Below, piece after piece: positions 54,160 through 63,689 of a stretch of DNA of 64,000 bases (position 1 is the first letter of the stretch; each line of letters starts with the position of its first letter). Source of the stretch: Mycobacterium sp. DL99 (GTDB lineage Bacteria > Actinomycetota > Actinomycetes > Mycobacteriales > Mycobacteriaceae). The notes under the pieces were generated by a model, which had not been told where the DNA came from, did no database searches, and saw only the letters and a program-made list of their open reading frames with translations. Location of the stretch: assembly GCF_004762045.1 (NCBI RefSeq), contig NZ_SJOM01000007.1, forward strand, positions 2,415,655 to 2,479,654. The letters run 5' to 3'. The position numbers and the translations under genes were made by a program.

Positions 54160-55494
54160 TCAACCCAGGCTTCGGTACCTCCGCAGCGCCTCCAGTCGCT
54201 CCTTGGCGTGATCGGCGATCGGTTCCGGATACGACGTCGGCCGGTCGGTCCCCAGTTTGTGCACGTTGATGACGCCGGCCAACTCCGGGACCCAGCGTCG
54301 GATGTAGTCGCCGTCTGGGTCGAACTTCGCGCCCTGCAGGTCCGGATTGAAAACGCGGAAGTACGGCGCGGCGTCGGTGCCGCAGCCGGCTGCCCACTGC
54401 CATCCGTGTTGGTTGTTGGCCAGATCGCCGTCGATCAGCTGGTCGAGAAACCAGCGCGCACCCCATTGCCAGGGCAGATGCAGGTCCTTGACCAGGAACG
54501 AAGCCACGATCATGCGCACCCGGTTGTGCATGAACCCGGTGGCGGCCAATTGGCGCATTCCGGCGTCGACGATCGGGAATCCGGTCCGGCCGTCCTTCCA
54601 CGCCTCGAATGCCCGCAGGGCCGCCTCATCGTCATCCAGTTCGATCGCGTCGAAGTCGTGGTTCCAGTTCTGCCACGCGCTGTCGGGCCAGTGATAGAGC
54701 ACCGCCGCATAGAAATCTCGGAACGCCAGCTCGCGGAGGTAGGAATCATCGCCGGAGCCGAGGTCAACCGCCATCGTCCGAGGGTGGATGGTGCCGAACT
54801 TGAGGTGGGCCGACATCCGACTGGTGGCGTCGAGGTCGGGGCGGTCGCGCCGGGCCGGGTAGTCGGTGAGTCCTTGATCCACGAATTCCCGCCACTGCGA
54901 CCTTGCCGCGCGCTCACCCGCGCTGAACATCGAAGCCTCTGTCGCAGAAGGAATTTCGATGCGATCGGAGGTGCCTGCCGGCGTGTCGGTGGGGTCGATC
55001 CAGCGCGCCGAATCGGGTCCGGTATCCGCAGGAGCACGCCAGCCATGCCGGCGCCAGGCGCGGAAGAACGGTGTGAACACCCGGTACGGCGCTCCATCCG
55101 GTTTGGTTATCCGGCCGGGCGACACCAGGTAACCCGATCCCGTTGCGCACAGGGGGATCTCGCCGAGAGCCGCCCGGACCGCGTCGTCGCGGCGGCACCC
55201 GAACGGCGAGTAGTCCTGCGAGATGTGCACCGAGGTAGCGCTGATGGCCCGAGTCAGCGCCGGAATCCGCTGCTCGGGTTGGCCGCGGGTCACCAGCAGA
55301 TTTCCCTCGAGGTTGTCGGACAGCTCGCGCAACGCCCGATGCAGATATGCCAGGCGACGCGGACCCGAGGATGCCTCCAATCGCGGATCGAGCACATAGC
55401 AGGCCAGTACCTCGCCGTCGGTTTGTGCGGCCTCCAGCAGGGCGGGATGGTCGAAGCAGCGCAGGTCTCGCCGAAACCACAGGAGTGTGGGCAT
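54160..55494 (-). CDS. phr: Deoxyribodipyrimidine photolyase
   Basis: A 444-residue cryptochrome/photolyase protein that repairs UV-induced pyrimidine dimers with light. The N-terminal antenna domain starts LLWFRRDLRCFDHPAL. The FAD domain has RMSAHLKFGTIHPRT, WQNWNHDFDAIELDDDEAA and the CPD-type MRQLAATGFMHNRVRM region, then WFLDQLIDGDLANNQHGWQW. M. tuberculosis lacks such an enzyme as far as I recall. ATG at 55494 gives the usual N-terminus. Confidence 0.92.
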   Translation of the reverse strand: MPTLLWFRRDLRCFDHPALLEAAQTDGEVLACYVLDPRLEASSGPRRLAYLHRALRELSDNLEGNLLVTRGQPEQRIPALTRAISATSVHISQDYSPFGCRRDDAVRAALGEIPLCATGSGYLVSPGRITKPDGAPYRVFTPFFRAWRRHGWRAPADTGPDSARWIDPTDTPAGTSDRIEIPSATEASMFSAGERAARSQWREFVDQGLTDYPARRDRPDLDATSRMSAHLKFGTIHPRTMAVDLGSGDDSYLRELAFRDFYAAVLYHWPDSAWQNWNHDFDAIELDDDEAALRAFEAWKDGRTGFPIVDAGMRQLAATGFMHNRVRMIVASFLVKDLHLPWQWGARWFLDQLIDGDLANNQHGWQWAAGCGTDAAPYFRVFNPDLQGAKFDPDGDYIRRWVPELAGVINVHKLGTDRPTSYPEPIADHAKERLEALRRYRSLG

Positions 55495-55543
55495 GTGTCC
55501 ATGCTGCCTATGAACACACCGGAAAACACGAAGGGGTTGGTAG

Positions 55544-56413
55544 ATGGAGTTCTGGAGCGGTACGGCATTCATGGATGTCGCCGACGCGCTGACGGTGGCG
55601 CCGTTGCTCGACGAGGCCGGCTTCCACGGCATGGTGTGCTCGGACCACATGATCTACCCGCGCGAACTGTCCTCGCCCTATCCGGATTCCCCGACCGGTA
55701 AGCCCCCGTGGGCACCCGAGACCAGCTGGCCGGACTCCTGGGTACTGATCGGGGCGATGGCGGCGCTCACGCGTCGGCTGCGTTTCTCCAATGCCGTCTA
55801 CGTGGCGCCGGCGAGACCGCTGCTCGAGGTTGCCAAGCAGGTCGCGACGGCCGCGGTGATCTCGGGTGGACGGGTGGCCCTCGGTGTCGGCGTCGGCTGG
55901 ATGCGGGAGGAATTCGAGCTCATGGGCCAGGATTTCGACACCCGCGGTAAGCGGCTCGACGAGATGATCCCGGCACTGCGCGAGATCTGGCGTGGCGGTT
56001 GGGTCTCGTACGAGGGGCGCTACTACTCGGTTCCCGAGCTGATGATCGAACCTCACCCGCCCGAGCCGGTGCCGATCCTGTGTGGTGGTGAATCCGAGGC
56101 GGCGCTGCGGCGCGCGGCCCGATCCTGTGACGGCTGGATCGGCTACGCCTACACCCTCGAACAGGCGACCCCCTACGCCACCCGGCTGGCCGAACTGCGC
56201 CGTGAATACGGGCGGCAACACGAGCCGTTCGACATCATCCTGGCCCTCCTCGATCCGCCCTCGCCGGATCTGTACAGGCGGGCCGAGGACCTCGGCATCA
56301 CCGCGGTGATGTGCGCGCCCTGGCTGACAGCGCCCAACGGTGCCACCGGCGCCGACCGGTTCCGCGGTCCCATCGAGCGCTTCGCGGAGACCTTCATCGC
56401 GAAGCTGAAGTAA
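55544..56413 (+). CDS. LLM-class F420-dependent oxidoreductase
   Basis: A 289-residue luciferase-like F420 enzyme with EAGFHGMVCSDHMIYPREL, RLRFSNAVYVAPARPLLEVAKQVAT (in part) and GVGVGWMREEFELMGQDF. It is divergent from the photolyase gene with 49 bp between starts. A near-palindromic operator for the next gene lies directly after its stop. The substrate is unknown. Confidence 0.85.
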   Translation: MEFWSGTAFMDVADALTVAPLLDEAGFHGMVCSDHMIYPRELSSPYPDSPTGKPPWAPETSWPDSWVLIGAMAALTRRLRFSNAVYVAPARPLLEVAKQVATAAVISGGRVALGVGVGWMREEFELMGQDFDTRGKRLDEMIPALREIWRGGWVSYEGRYYSVPELMIEPHPPEPVPILCGGESEAALRRAARSCDGWIGYAYTLEQATPYATRLAELRREYGRQHEPFDIILALLDPPSPDLYRRAEDLGITAVMCAPWLTAPNGATGADRFRGPIERFAETFIAKLK

Positions 56414-56435
56414 CTCCGCGCGGGCTGACGCTTGC

Positions 56436-56467
56436 GGTGACATCAAAATGATGTCACCATGACATCA
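56436..56467 (+). promoter_or_regulatory. Triple half-site operator and leaderless promoter
   Basis: Three TGACATCA half-sites alternate in direction at 11-bp steps. GGTGACATCA-AAA-TGATGTCACC (56436-56458) is a perfect palindrome, and TGATGTCA-CCA-TGACATCA (56449-56467) a second one sharing its arm. The third half-site runs into the ATG at 56467. TTGCGG-N17-CACCAT (56432-56460) could start transcription at that ATG. Such spacing suits ribbon-helix-helix repressors, and the next gene encodes one. Confidence 0.75.
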
Positions 56468-56943
56468 TGGACTTGCAGCCGTATGTCGAGACCGTCCGGC
56501 ACGAGCTCGGCGTCGCCGCGGCGGCGGGAGGCGCCGAGGCGGAGGCGTTGGCACAGCGGCTGACCGCGCCGCTGGAATCGGCGTTGCGGCTCACGCTGCT
56601 GGAAGCGCTGTCCGAGGCGGCCGAGCAGATCACGCGTGAACTCGCGCCCGGATCCGTGCACGTCCGGCTCAACGGCCGTGACCCCGAGTTCACTGTCGAG
56701 CCCGCCGAGGCCGACGTTCCCGCCCCGGCACCGGTGGTGGACGTCCCCGACGATGACGGCGGCGGCACCTGGCGGGTGTCGTTGCGACTCCCGGAGAGCC
56801 TGCGCGCCGGGGTGGAGGGCGCCGCCCGCCGCGACGGTGTGTCGGTGAACGCCTGGCTCGTACGTTCCGCTGCGGCGGCCCTCGGTGGGGCCGGACGTCC
56901 GAGCCGTGGCAGCGACAAGAACTTCAGTGGCTGGGTCCGCTGA
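56467..56943 (+). CDS. Ribbon-helix-helix (HicB/Arc-like) regulator
   Basis: A 158-residue protein. The C-terminal part TWRVSLRLPESLRAGVEGAARRDGVSVNAWLVRSAAAAL (read in pieces) is a ribbon-helix-helix DNA-binding domain of the HicB C-terminal type. The N-terminal 90 residues are helical and may be for oligomer formation. It overlaps its presumed operator and is followed 21 bp later by a DUF4097 gene, so it likely represses both. No toxin gene is adjacent. Confidence 0.8.
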   Translation: MDLQPYVETVRHELGVAAAAGGAEAEALAQRLTAPLESALRLTLLEALSEAAEQITRELAPGSVHVRLNGRDPEFTVEPAEADVPAPAPVVDVPDDDGGGTWRVSLRLPESLRAGVEGAARRDGVSVNAWLVRSAAAALGGAGRPSRGSDKNFSGWVR

Positions 56944-56964
56944 ATCTGACCGAAGGAGAATCCG

Positions 56965-57771
56965 ATGACCACGTTCCACACAGCCGAACCCATCACGGCC
57001 GTCGTCGAAGTCGTTGCCGGTGCGGTGCACCTGGCAGCCACCGACCGTGACGACACCGTCGTCGACATCGCGCCGCGGGATCCCGAGCGCGCCTCCGATG
57101 TGCGTGCGGCCGAACAGGCCCGCGTCGATTTTCACAACGGCACCCTCGTGGTGACCGCAGGCAGAAAGGTCCTGTCATTGGGACGCGGGGGAGCGGTCCG
57201 CGTCGACATCGCCCTGCCGACAGGCTCTCGACTGAACCTGTCCTCCGCGTCGGCCGACATCGACGCGGACGGCGTCTACTCGGACTGCCGCTGTGCCTCT
57301 GCCAGTGGTGCGGTACGGGTGGCGACCATTACCGGGAACATCAAGGCGGACAGCGCATCCGGCGATATCTCGATTGGCGATGTCGCGGGCAACGCTCAGA
57401 TCGCCACGGCGTCCGGTGATGCGTCGATCGATCGCATCGACGGAGACGTCAAGTTCCAGGCGGCCAGCGGCAGCCTGGCGGTCGGGACGTTGCGTGGGCA
57501 CCTCAAGCATCAGGCCGCGTCGGGTTCTGTCACCGTCGGGGTCGGGATCAGCGGTGCCCTGAGCGCCCAGACCGGTAGCGGTGAAGTCGAAGTCGGCATT
57601 CCGGAGGGCACCGCGGCGCGGCTCGAGCTCAAGACCCACTCGGGCACCGTCGACAACGGTTTGCAGGCCTCCGAGGGGCCGGCCGACGGCGACGAGACGT
57701 TCATGGTGCACGCCCGCACTGGCTCGGGAGACATCTCGATCCGCCGCGCCGTCACGTCGGCCGCCTCCTAG
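56965..57771 (+). CDS. DUF4097 beta-repeat protein
   Basis: A 268-residue protein built largely of short beta repeats of the type ASGDISIGDV, ASGDASIDRIDGDV, ASGSVTVGV and TGSGEVEVGIPEG, the DUF4097 adhesin-like beta-helix. No signal peptide is seen, so it is probably cytoplasmic. It is paired with a ribbon-helix-helix regulator gene, a pairing I recall in other actinobacteria. AAGGAGAA precedes its ATG. Function unknown. Confidence 0.82.
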   Translation: MTTFHTAEPITAVVEVVAGAVHLAATDRDDTVVDIAPRDPERASDVRAAEQARVDFHNGTLVVTAGRKVLSLGRGGAVRVDIALPTGSRLNLSSASADIDADGVYSDCRCASASGAVRVATITGNIKADSASGDISIGDVAGNAQIATASGDASIDRIDGDVKFQAASGSLAVGTLRGHLKHQAASGSVTVGVGISGALSAQTGSGEVEVGIPEGTAARLELKTHSGTVDNGLQASEGPADGDETFMVHARTGSGDISIRRAVTSAAS

Positions 57772-58220
57772 GCGGGATCGAACCGGAACACCGTCAAGCG
57801 TCCGGCCAGCTTCTCGAATTCCTCTGGTGTGCCATCGATGACGAGGCCGCTGCGTTTGGCGAAGCCGACACCGACCGGCACCTTGACCGCGAACGCGCGC
57901 AGCACCGGACGCGACTGGTCCGGCGTGAGTTCGACGATTCGCACCGGCCGGGACCGCCGGCCCCGGGTCAGTGTCCCGGTTCCGGCGGCCCGGGCATTGG
58001 CCGCCCAGTCCGAGCCGGGATAGCCCGCCACGGTGTACAGGCCGCCGTCGTGGTCGAACGGCGTCATCGGAGTGCTGCGGAGCTTGCCGGTCTTGCGCCC
58101 CGGGACGGTCAGCACCATCGCCGGCCCGGTGGGGAGTCCGAGGCGCTGCACCGCCATCATCACCTTGTTCATCGGCTTGAGCCAGCGTGGTGGCTGCGGC
58201 TCGGTCCTCTGCTCTGACAT
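57768..58220 (-). CDS. Deazaflavin (F420)-dependent nitroreductase family protein
   Basis: A 150-residue Ddn-like split-barrel protein. PTGPAMVLTVPGRKTGKLRSTPMTPFDHDGGLYTVAGYPGSDWAANARAAG (read in pieces) is the F420-binding core of the family. Ddn of M. tuberculosis reduces quinones and activates pretomanid; this one may reduce quinones or similar compounds. It overlaps the DUF4097 stop by 4 bp tail to tail. Confidence 0.88.
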   Translation of the reverse strand: MSEQRTEPQPPRWLKPMNKVMMAVQRLGLPTGPAMVLTVPGRKTGKLRSTPMTPFDHDGGLYTVAGYPGSDWAANARAAGTGTLTRGRRSRPVRIVELTPDQSRPVLRAFAVKVPVGVGFAKRSGLVIDGTPEEFEKLAGRLTVFRFDPA

Positions 58221-58232
58221 GTCTTGTCCTCC

Positions 58233-59075
58233 TCAACTATTGGTAAACAACCCGCGATGTTCATCGACCCATTCGCCGAATGCCGTGGCGGGTCGTCCGA
58301 GAATCTTGTCGACCTCATGGGTGACCAGTGCCGGCCGCTCGACGGTGTCGGCCAACAGGCCCATGTACGCGTCGGCGAACGCGGCCGGAAAGCCCAGCCC
58401 GACGAACCGCTGCCGCACCACGTCGGTGGGAACCTCGCGGTAGTGCAGCGGCCGCCGCAGCACCCGCCCGATGGTGTCCACCAGTTCGGTGTTGGTCAGC
58501 GCCTGCGGTCCCGTCAGCGGGATGCGCTGTCCCACAAGGTCGTCGGTCAGGAGCGCCACCGCGGCCACGGCGGAGATGTCGGCGTCGACGATCACCGCTG
58601 TGGATGCACCGGCGTACGGGCCGCTCACCACATCGCCGGACCGGATCTGTGCCGACCACATGCCCGCGAAATTCGAGGCGAACACCGTGGGGCGCAGGCT
58701 GACCCACTCCAGGCCGGAGGCCACGGCCAGCTGTTCGACTTCGCGGTTGCGGTCCCCGCGCACGCGCGACGGCTGCCGGGAGTCGTCGTCGTCGGCGTTG
58801 ATCGCCGACAACGCGACCAGACGTTTCACGCCTGCGGCCCGGGCCAGCTCGACTGTCGGCGCCAATTCCTGTCCCAGCGCACGGGAGTTGAGGAATACCG
58901 CCGAGGCGCCCGGCACGCCGTCGGCGGCGGATCGGAACAGTTCGACACCGGGCGGAAACCCGGCGGTTTCGGGACTGCGGGTGACGGCGCGCACCTGTGC
59001 ACCGGCACGGACGAGTTCGCTGACAAGCGGGCGGCCGACATTGCCGGTTGCGCCCGTGACGAGAATTGTGTTCAT
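58233..59075 (-). CDS. NmrA-like NAD(P)-binding protein
   Basis: A 280-residue atypical SDR. The N-terminus has TGATGNVGRPLVSELV, followed by VKRLVALSAINADDD and WVSLRPTVFASNF, as in NmrA/QOR2-type quinone oxidoreductases. It is divergent from a SigI-like sigma gene, and its promoter (59085-59111) matches that of the sigma gene, so it is the probable target. The Ddn-like gene follows 12 bp later on the same strand and may belong to the same transcript. Confidence 0.87.
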   Translation of the reverse strand: MNTILVTGATGNVGRPLVSELVRAGAQVRAVTRSPETAGFPPGVELFRSAADGVPGASAVFLNSRALGQELAPTVELARAAGVKRLVALSAINADDDDSRQPSRVRGDRNREVEQLAVASGLEWVSLRPTVFASNFAGMWSAQIRSGDVVSGPYAGASTAVIVDADISAVAAVALLTDDLVGQRIPLTGPQALTNTELVDTIGRVLRRPLHYREVPTDVVRQRFVGLGFPAAFADAYMGLLADTVERPALVTHEVDKILGRPATAFGEWVDEHRGLFTNS

Positions 59076-59084
59076 GCGATCAAG

Positions 59085-59111
59085 GACGGAGCAGCCGTCC
59101 GAAAAGTTACA
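59085..59111 (-). promoter_or_regulatory. ECF-type promoter of the NmrA-like gene
   Basis: On the minus strand TGTAACT (59111-59105), 16 bp, then CGTC (59088-59085). The layout equals the ECF41-type consensus TGTCACA-N16-CGTC that I recall. The NmrA-like start is 10 bp downstream. Confidence 0.75.
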
Positions 59112-59133
59112 GCGAAAGAGAGATCGGAAATCC

Positions 59134-59160
59134 TGTAACTTTCCGGCTCCCGGATTCGTC
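59134..59160 (+). promoter_or_regulatory. ECF-type promoter of the sigma factor gene
   Basis: TGTAACT (59134-59140), 16 bp, then CGTC (59157-59160), identical in both boxes to the divergent promoter. The ATG is 8 bp downstream, so the mRNA has little or no leader. This implies autoregulation by the encoded sigma factor. Confidence 0.78.
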
Positions 59161-59168
59161 GTAAGCAT

Positions 59169-60023
59169 ATGAACGGATCAGTGGGTATCGAGTCGGCCTG
59201 GCGGGAGCACCACCCGTACCTGGTCAATCTCGCCTATCAGATGGTGGGCGACATCGGCGACGCCGAGGACGTCGCCCAGGAGGCATTCCTGCGGCTCGCC
59301 CGCACCGACCATGAGCACCTCGACGACGTACGCGCCTGGCTCACGGTGGTGACCGGGCGGCTCTGCCTCGATCACGTTCGCTCGGCCCGTTCCCGGCTCG
59401 AGCGTCCCGATCCGGGTGTGGTCCTGGCGTCGAAGGCGGCGGCCGACCTGGACCCTGCCGACCGGGTCACGCTCGACGACGAGGTGCGCGCCGCCTTGTT
59501 CGAGGTGCTGAACCGCCTCAGTCCCGGCGAACGCGTGGCGTTCGTGCTGCACGACGTCTTCGCGGTGCCGTTCGACGAAATCGCCGAGACGGTCGGCAGA
59601 CCGGTGGGCACCTGTCGGCAGTTGGCGCGCCGGGCCAGGGAGAAGTTCACCGCCGAGGCGCACCGGCCGGTCGATGTCCGCGCCGTCGAACACCGTCAGG
59701 TGATGGAGAAGTTCATCTCCGCGTGCGCCTCTGGTGACGTGCGGGCGTTGACCTCGGTGCTCGACCCGACCGTGTGGGGCGTCGGTACGGTCCTCGCCGA
59801 TCCGGCGCCGCCCCCACAGATCAACCACGGCCCCGACGTCGTCGCGACCAACTTGCTGCGCTACCTGGGGCCGGGAGCGACGCTGGTGTGCGGGGCAGCC
59901 GGCGAGCCGGTTCTCCTCGCCTACGACCATCGCCGGCTGTTCGCGGTCGTCACGCTGACCATCCGGGACGGCCTGGTGATGAAGATCGAGGCCACCGCGG
60001 ACCCGGCGGCCCGGATGCGGTGA
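59169..60023 (+). CDS. ECF RNA polymerase sigma factor, SigI-like
   Basis: A 284-residue extracytoplasmic-function sigma factor with region 2 ([27 protein letters not shown]), region 4 ([45 protein letters not shown], in pieces) and a SnoaL-like C-terminal domain of about 110 residues that probably controls its activity. It closely resembles M. tuberculosis SigI as I recall it. There is no anti-sigma gene. It faces an NmrA-like oxidoreductase gene, the partner type found with ECF41-like factors. Confidence 0.88.
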   Translation: MNGSVGIESAWREHHPYLVNLAYQMVGDIGDAEDVAQEAFLRLARTDHEHLDDVRAWLTVVTGRLCLDHVRSARSRLERPDPGVVLASKAAADLDPADRVTLDDEVRAALFEVLNRLSPGERVAFVLHDVFAVPFDEIAETVGRPVGTCRQLARRAREKFTAEAHRPVDVRAVEHRQVMEKFISACASGDVRALTSVLDPTVWGVGTVLADPAPPPQINHGPDVVATNLLRYLGPGATLVCGAAGEPVLLAYDHRRLFAVVTLTIRDGLVMKIEATADPAARMR

Positions 60024-60064
60024 CCGTCGGCGCCATCGGTCCCGGCACGCGGCACAATGTAACG

Positions 60065-61249
60065 GTGAGCGACACAACGCGCGTGCTGATACTCGGAAGT
60101 ACCGGATCGATCGGCACCCAGGCGCTCGAGGTCATCGCGGCCAACCCTGACCGGTTCGAGGTCGTCGGCCTCGCCGCCGGCGGCGGTAACCCCGATCTGC
60201 TCGCCGCCCAGCGCGCCGCGACCGGCGTCAGCAACATTGCGGTCGCCGACCAGCGGGCCGCCGACCAGATCGGCGACGTGACGTATGCCGGGCCCGACGC
60301 CGTCACCCGTCTGGTCGAGAACACTGAGGCCGACGTGGTGCTCAACGCACTGGTCGGGGCATTGGGGCTGGCGCCGACGCTGGCCGCCCTGGCCACCGGC
60401 GCGCGCTTGGCCCTGGCCAACAAGGAGTCGCTGGTCGCGGGCGGCCCGCTGGTGCTCAAGGCGGCCGCACCGGGGCAGATCGTTCCCGTGGACTCCGAGC
60501 ATTCCGCGATGGCCCAATGTCTGCGCGGCGGCACCGCCGACGAGGTGGCCAAGATCGTGCTCACCGCGTCCGGCGGTCCGTTCCTGGGATGGTCGGCCGC
60601 GGACCTGGAATCGGTCACCCCGGAGCAGGCCGGAAAGCACCCGACCTGGTCAATGGGCCCGATGAACACGCTGAACTCGGCGACCCTGGTCAACAAGGGC
60701 CTGGAGCTGATCGAGACCCATCTGCTGTTCGGCATCGACTACGACCGCATCGAGGTCGTGGTGCACCCACAGTCGATCGTGCACTCGATGGCGACCTTCA
60801 CCGACGGCTCGACACTGGCGCAGGCCAGCCCACCGGATATGAAGCTGCCGATCGCGCTGGCGCTTGGCTGGCCGGCGCGGGTTCCCGGCGCGGCCCTGGC
60901 CTGCGACTTCACCACCGCCTCCACCTGGGAATTCCTCCCGCTGGACAACGAGGTGTTCCCCGCGGTGGATCTGGCTCGCCAGGCCGGAACCCGCGGCGGC
61001 TGCCTGACCGCGGTGTACAACGCCGCAAACGAGGAGGCCGCCGAGGCGTTCCTCGCGGGCCGGATCCCGTTCCCGGCGATCGTGCAAACCGTTGGTGACG
61101 TGTTGCATGCCGGCGACCAGTGGGCCGCCGAACCCGCTACCGTGGAAGACGTACTCGATGCGCAGCGGTGGGCCAGAGAAACGGCACGACGGGCCATCGA
61201 CATGCACTTCGAGCAGAAATCCGTCAGAAAAGGGCTCGTCACCAAATGA
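60065..61249 (+). CDS. dxr: 1-deoxy-D-xylulose 5-phosphate reductoisomerase
   Basis: Second enzyme of the MEP isoprenoid pathway and target of fosmidomycin, 394 residues. Blocks are the NADPH motif [45 protein letters not shown] and the flexible loop around [22 protein letters not shown] (in part). GTG at 60065 gives the standard N-terminus. It overlaps rip1 (ATGA), with ispG of the same pathway two genes on. Confidence 0.95.
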   Translation: MSDTTRVLILGSTGSIGTQALEVIAANPDRFEVVGLAAGGGNPDLLAAQRAATGVSNIAVADQRAADQIGDVTYAGPDAVTRLVENTEADVVLNALVGALGLAPTLAALATGARLALANKESLVAGGPLVLKAAAPGQIVPVDSEHSAMAQCLRGGTADEVAKIVLTASGGPFLGWSAADLESVTPEQAGKHPTWSMGPMNTLNSATLVNKGLELIETHLLFGIDYDRIEVVVHPQSIVHSMATFTDGSTLAQASPPDMKLPIALALGWPARVPGAALACDFTTASTWEFLPLDNEVFPAVDLARQAGTRGGCLTAVYNAANEEAAEAFLAGRIPFPAIVQTVGDVLHAGDQWAAEPATVEDVLDAQRWARETARRAIDMHFEQKSVRKGLVTK

Positions 61250-62466
61250 TGTTCGTCATCGGCATCGCGCTGTTCGCGCTGGCCATCCTGGTATCGGTGG
61301 CCCTGCACGAATGCGGGCACATGTGGGTGGCGCGTGCCACCGGCATGAAGGTGCGTCGCTACTTCGTGGGCTTCGGTCCGACACTGTGGTCGACGCGGCG
61401 TCCCAACCGCCTCGGTGAGACCGAATACGGCCTCAAGGCCATTCCGCTGGGCGGGTTCTGCGACATCGCCGGCATGACGTCCGTCGATGAGATCGCGCCC
61501 GAAGACCGGCCCTATGCGATGTACAAGCAGAAGGTGTGGAAGCGCGTCGCGGTGCTGTTCGCCGGCCCGGCGATGAACTTCATCATCGGACTGGTGCTTC
61601 TCTACGCGGTGGCGGTCATGTGGGGCCTACCCAACATCACTGCGCCCACCACCGCGATTGTCGGTGAAACAGGTTGTGTTGCAGCACAAGTGAGCCTGGA
61701 CAAGATGGGTGAGTGCACGGGGCCCGGCCCCGCGGCATTGGCTGGCATCCAGGCCGGCGACGAGGTCGTCAAGGTCGGCGACACCAAGGTCTCCGATTTC
61801 AGCCAGATGGCCGCCGCGATCCGCAAACTGAACGGCCCGGTGACCATCGAACTCAAGCGCGACGGTCAGACCATGACCAAGGTCGTCGATGTGACCCAGA
61901 CGCAGCGGTTCACCAGCGCAGACGCGAAGGCGCCCGCCACGGTCGGCGCGATCGGTGTCAGCGCGGTCGAAGTGAAGCCGCCCACCCCGTACAGCCCGAT
62001 CGCCGCGGTGCCCGCGACGTTCGCGTTCACCGGTGACCTGACCATCGAGTTGGGTAAGTCGCTGGCCAAGATTCCCACCAAGATCGGCGCCCTGGTTCAT
62101 GCGATCGGCGGCGGTGAACGCGACAAGGAAACCCCGATCAGTGTGGTCGGCGCGAGCATCATCGGCGGCGAGACGGTCGAGGCCGGGCTGTGGGTGGCGT
62201 TCTGGTTCTTCCTGGCGCAGTTGAACTTTGTGCTCGGTGCGATCAACCTGGTGCCGCTGTTGCCGTTCGACGGCGGTCATATCGCGGTCGCGACGTACGA
62301 GAAGATCCGCAACATGATCCGGGCGGCCCGCGGCAAAGTCGCCGCAGGCCCCGTCAACTACCTCAAGCTCATGCCCGCCACGTACGTGGTGTTGCTGGTA
62401 GTGGTCAGCTACATGCTGCTGACCGTGACCGCAGACCTGGTCAACCCACTCAGCATCTTCCAGTAG
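61246..62466 (+). CDS. rip1: Site-2 protease Rip1
   Basis: Membrane-embedded zinc metalloprotease of 406 residues (Rv2869c in M. tuberculosis), which cleaves anti-sigma factors and other membrane substrates. HECGH (His21, Glu22, His25) sits in the first span, a PDZ domain covers roughly residues 130-220, and [11 protein letters not shown] supplies the third zinc ligand in a later span. About four spans are predicted. It is translationally coupled to dxr. Confidence 0.95.
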   Translation: MMFVIGIALFALAILVSVALHECGHMWVARATGMKVRRYFVGFGPTLWSTRRPNRLGETEYGLKAIPLGGFCDIAGMTSVDEIAPEDRPYAMYKQKVWKRVAVLFAGPAMNFIIGLVLLYAVAVMWGLPNITAPTTAIVGETGCVAAQVSLDKMGECTGPGPAALAGIQAGDEVVKVGDTKVSDFSQMAAAIRKLNGPVTIELKRDGQTMTKVVDVTQTQRFTSADAKAPATVGAIGVSAVEVKPPTPYSPIAAVPATFAFTGDLTIELGKSLAKIPTKIGALVHAIGGGERDKETPISVVGASIIGGETVEAGLWVAFWFFLAQLNFVLGAINLVPLLPFDGGHIAVATYEKIRNMIRAARGKVAAGPVNYLKLMPATYVVLLVVVSYMLLTVTADLVNPLSIFQ

Positions 62467-62476
62467 GAGATCCCAC

Positions 62477-63634
62477 ATGACAGCGTCCATCGGTTTGGGA
62501 ATGCCCGCACCCCCGGCGCCGACCCTGGCGCCGCGGCGTAAGACCCGACAGCTCATGGTGGGTGGTGTCGGCATCGGCAGCGAGCACCCGATCGCGGTGC
62601 AGTCCATGTGCACCACAAAGACTCACGACGTCAATTCGACGCTGCAGCAGATCGCCGAGCTGACCGCTTCCGGCTGCGACATCGTGCGGGTGGCCTGCCC
62701 TCGCCAGGAGGACGCGGATGCGCTCGCCGAGATCGCCCGGCACAGCCAGATCCCGGTGATCGCCGACATCCACTTCCAGCCCAAGTACATCTTCGCCGCG
62801 ATCGACGCCGGCTGCGCGGCCGTGCGCGTCAACCCCGGCAACATCAAGGAATTCGACGGCCGGGTCAAAGAGGTCGCGAAGGCCGCGGGCGATGCGGGTA
62901 TCCCGATTCGCATCGGCGTCAACGCCGGCTCGCTGGACCCCCGGCTGATGAAGAAGTACGGCAAGGCCACCCCCGAGGCGCTGGTCGAGTCCGCGCTGTG
63001 GGAGGCCTCGCTGTTCGAGGAGCACGGCTTCGGCGATATCAAGATCAGCGTCAAGCACAACGACCCGGTGATCATGGTCGAGGCCTACACACAGCTTGCC
63101 GCGCAGTGCGACTACCCGCTGCATCTCGGTGTCACCGAAGCGGGCCCGGCGTTCCAGGGCACGATCAAGTCCGCGGTGGCGTTCGGCGCGTTGCTGTCCA
63201 AGGGCATCGGCGACACGATCCGGGTGTCTCTGTCGGCGCCGCCGGCCGAAGAGGTCAAGGTCGGAAATCAGATCCTGGAGTCGCTGAACCTGCGGCCCCG
63301 CGGTCTGGAGATCGTGTCGTGCCCGTCGTGTGGGCGGGCCCAGGTCGACGTGTACACCCTGGCGAACGCGGTCAGTGCGGGCCTGGACGGGCTCGATGTA
63401 CCGCTGCGGGTCGCGGTGATGGGTTGTGTGGTCAACGGTCCAGGGGAGGCCCGCGAGGCTGATCTCGGGGTGGCCTCCGGCAACGGCAAGGGCCAGATCT
63501 TCGTCAAGGGTGAGGTGATCAAGACCGTCCCCGAGGCGCAGATCGTCGAGACCTTGATCGAAGAGGCAATGCGCCTGGCGGAATCGGCCGGTTCAGATGA
63601 TGCCACCGGTTCGCCTGTGGTGACCGTAAGCTGA
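62477..63634 (+). CDS. ispG: 4-hydroxy-3-methylbut-2-en-1-yl diphosphate synthase (IspG/GcpE)
   Basis: [4Fe-4S] enzyme of the MEP pathway, 385 residues. The barrel part has [25 protein letters not shown] and RVNPGNI. The C-terminal cluster ligands are in SCPSCGRAQ and [10 protein letters not shown]. The last 20 residues form a variable tail. ATG at 62477 has AGGAG upstream and lies 10 bp after rip1, forming the conserved dxr-rip1-ispG operon. Confidence 0.97.
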   Translation: MTASIGLGMPAPPAPTLAPRRKTRQLMVGGVGIGSEHPIAVQSMCTTKTHDVNSTLQQIAELTASGCDIVRVACPRQEDADALAEIARHSQIPVIADIHFQPKYIFAAIDAGCAAVRVNPGNIKEFDGRVKEVAKAAGDAGIPIRIGVNAGSLDPRLMKKYGKATPEALVESALWEASLFEEHGFGDIKISVKHNDPVIMVEAYTQLAAQCDYPLHLGVTEAGPAFQGTIKSAVAFGALLSKGIGDTIRVSLSAPPAEEVKVGNQILESLNLRPRGLEIVSCPSCGRAQVDVYTLANAVSAGLDGLDVPLRVAVMGCVVNGPGEAREADLGVASGNGKGQIFVKGEVIKTVPEAQIVETLIEEAMRLAESAGSDDATGSPVVTVS

Positions 63635-63689
63635 TAGCGACCCTGTGAGCGGGGTCACCCAGCCTCGGCTTCAACAGAGAGAATCGTCC

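Noticed and set aside
53803..55701. 632-codon plus-strand frame opposite DUF2631 and the photolyase
   Set aside because: The minus strand encodes a complete photolyase and a DUF2631 protein; the plus-strand frame has no domain.
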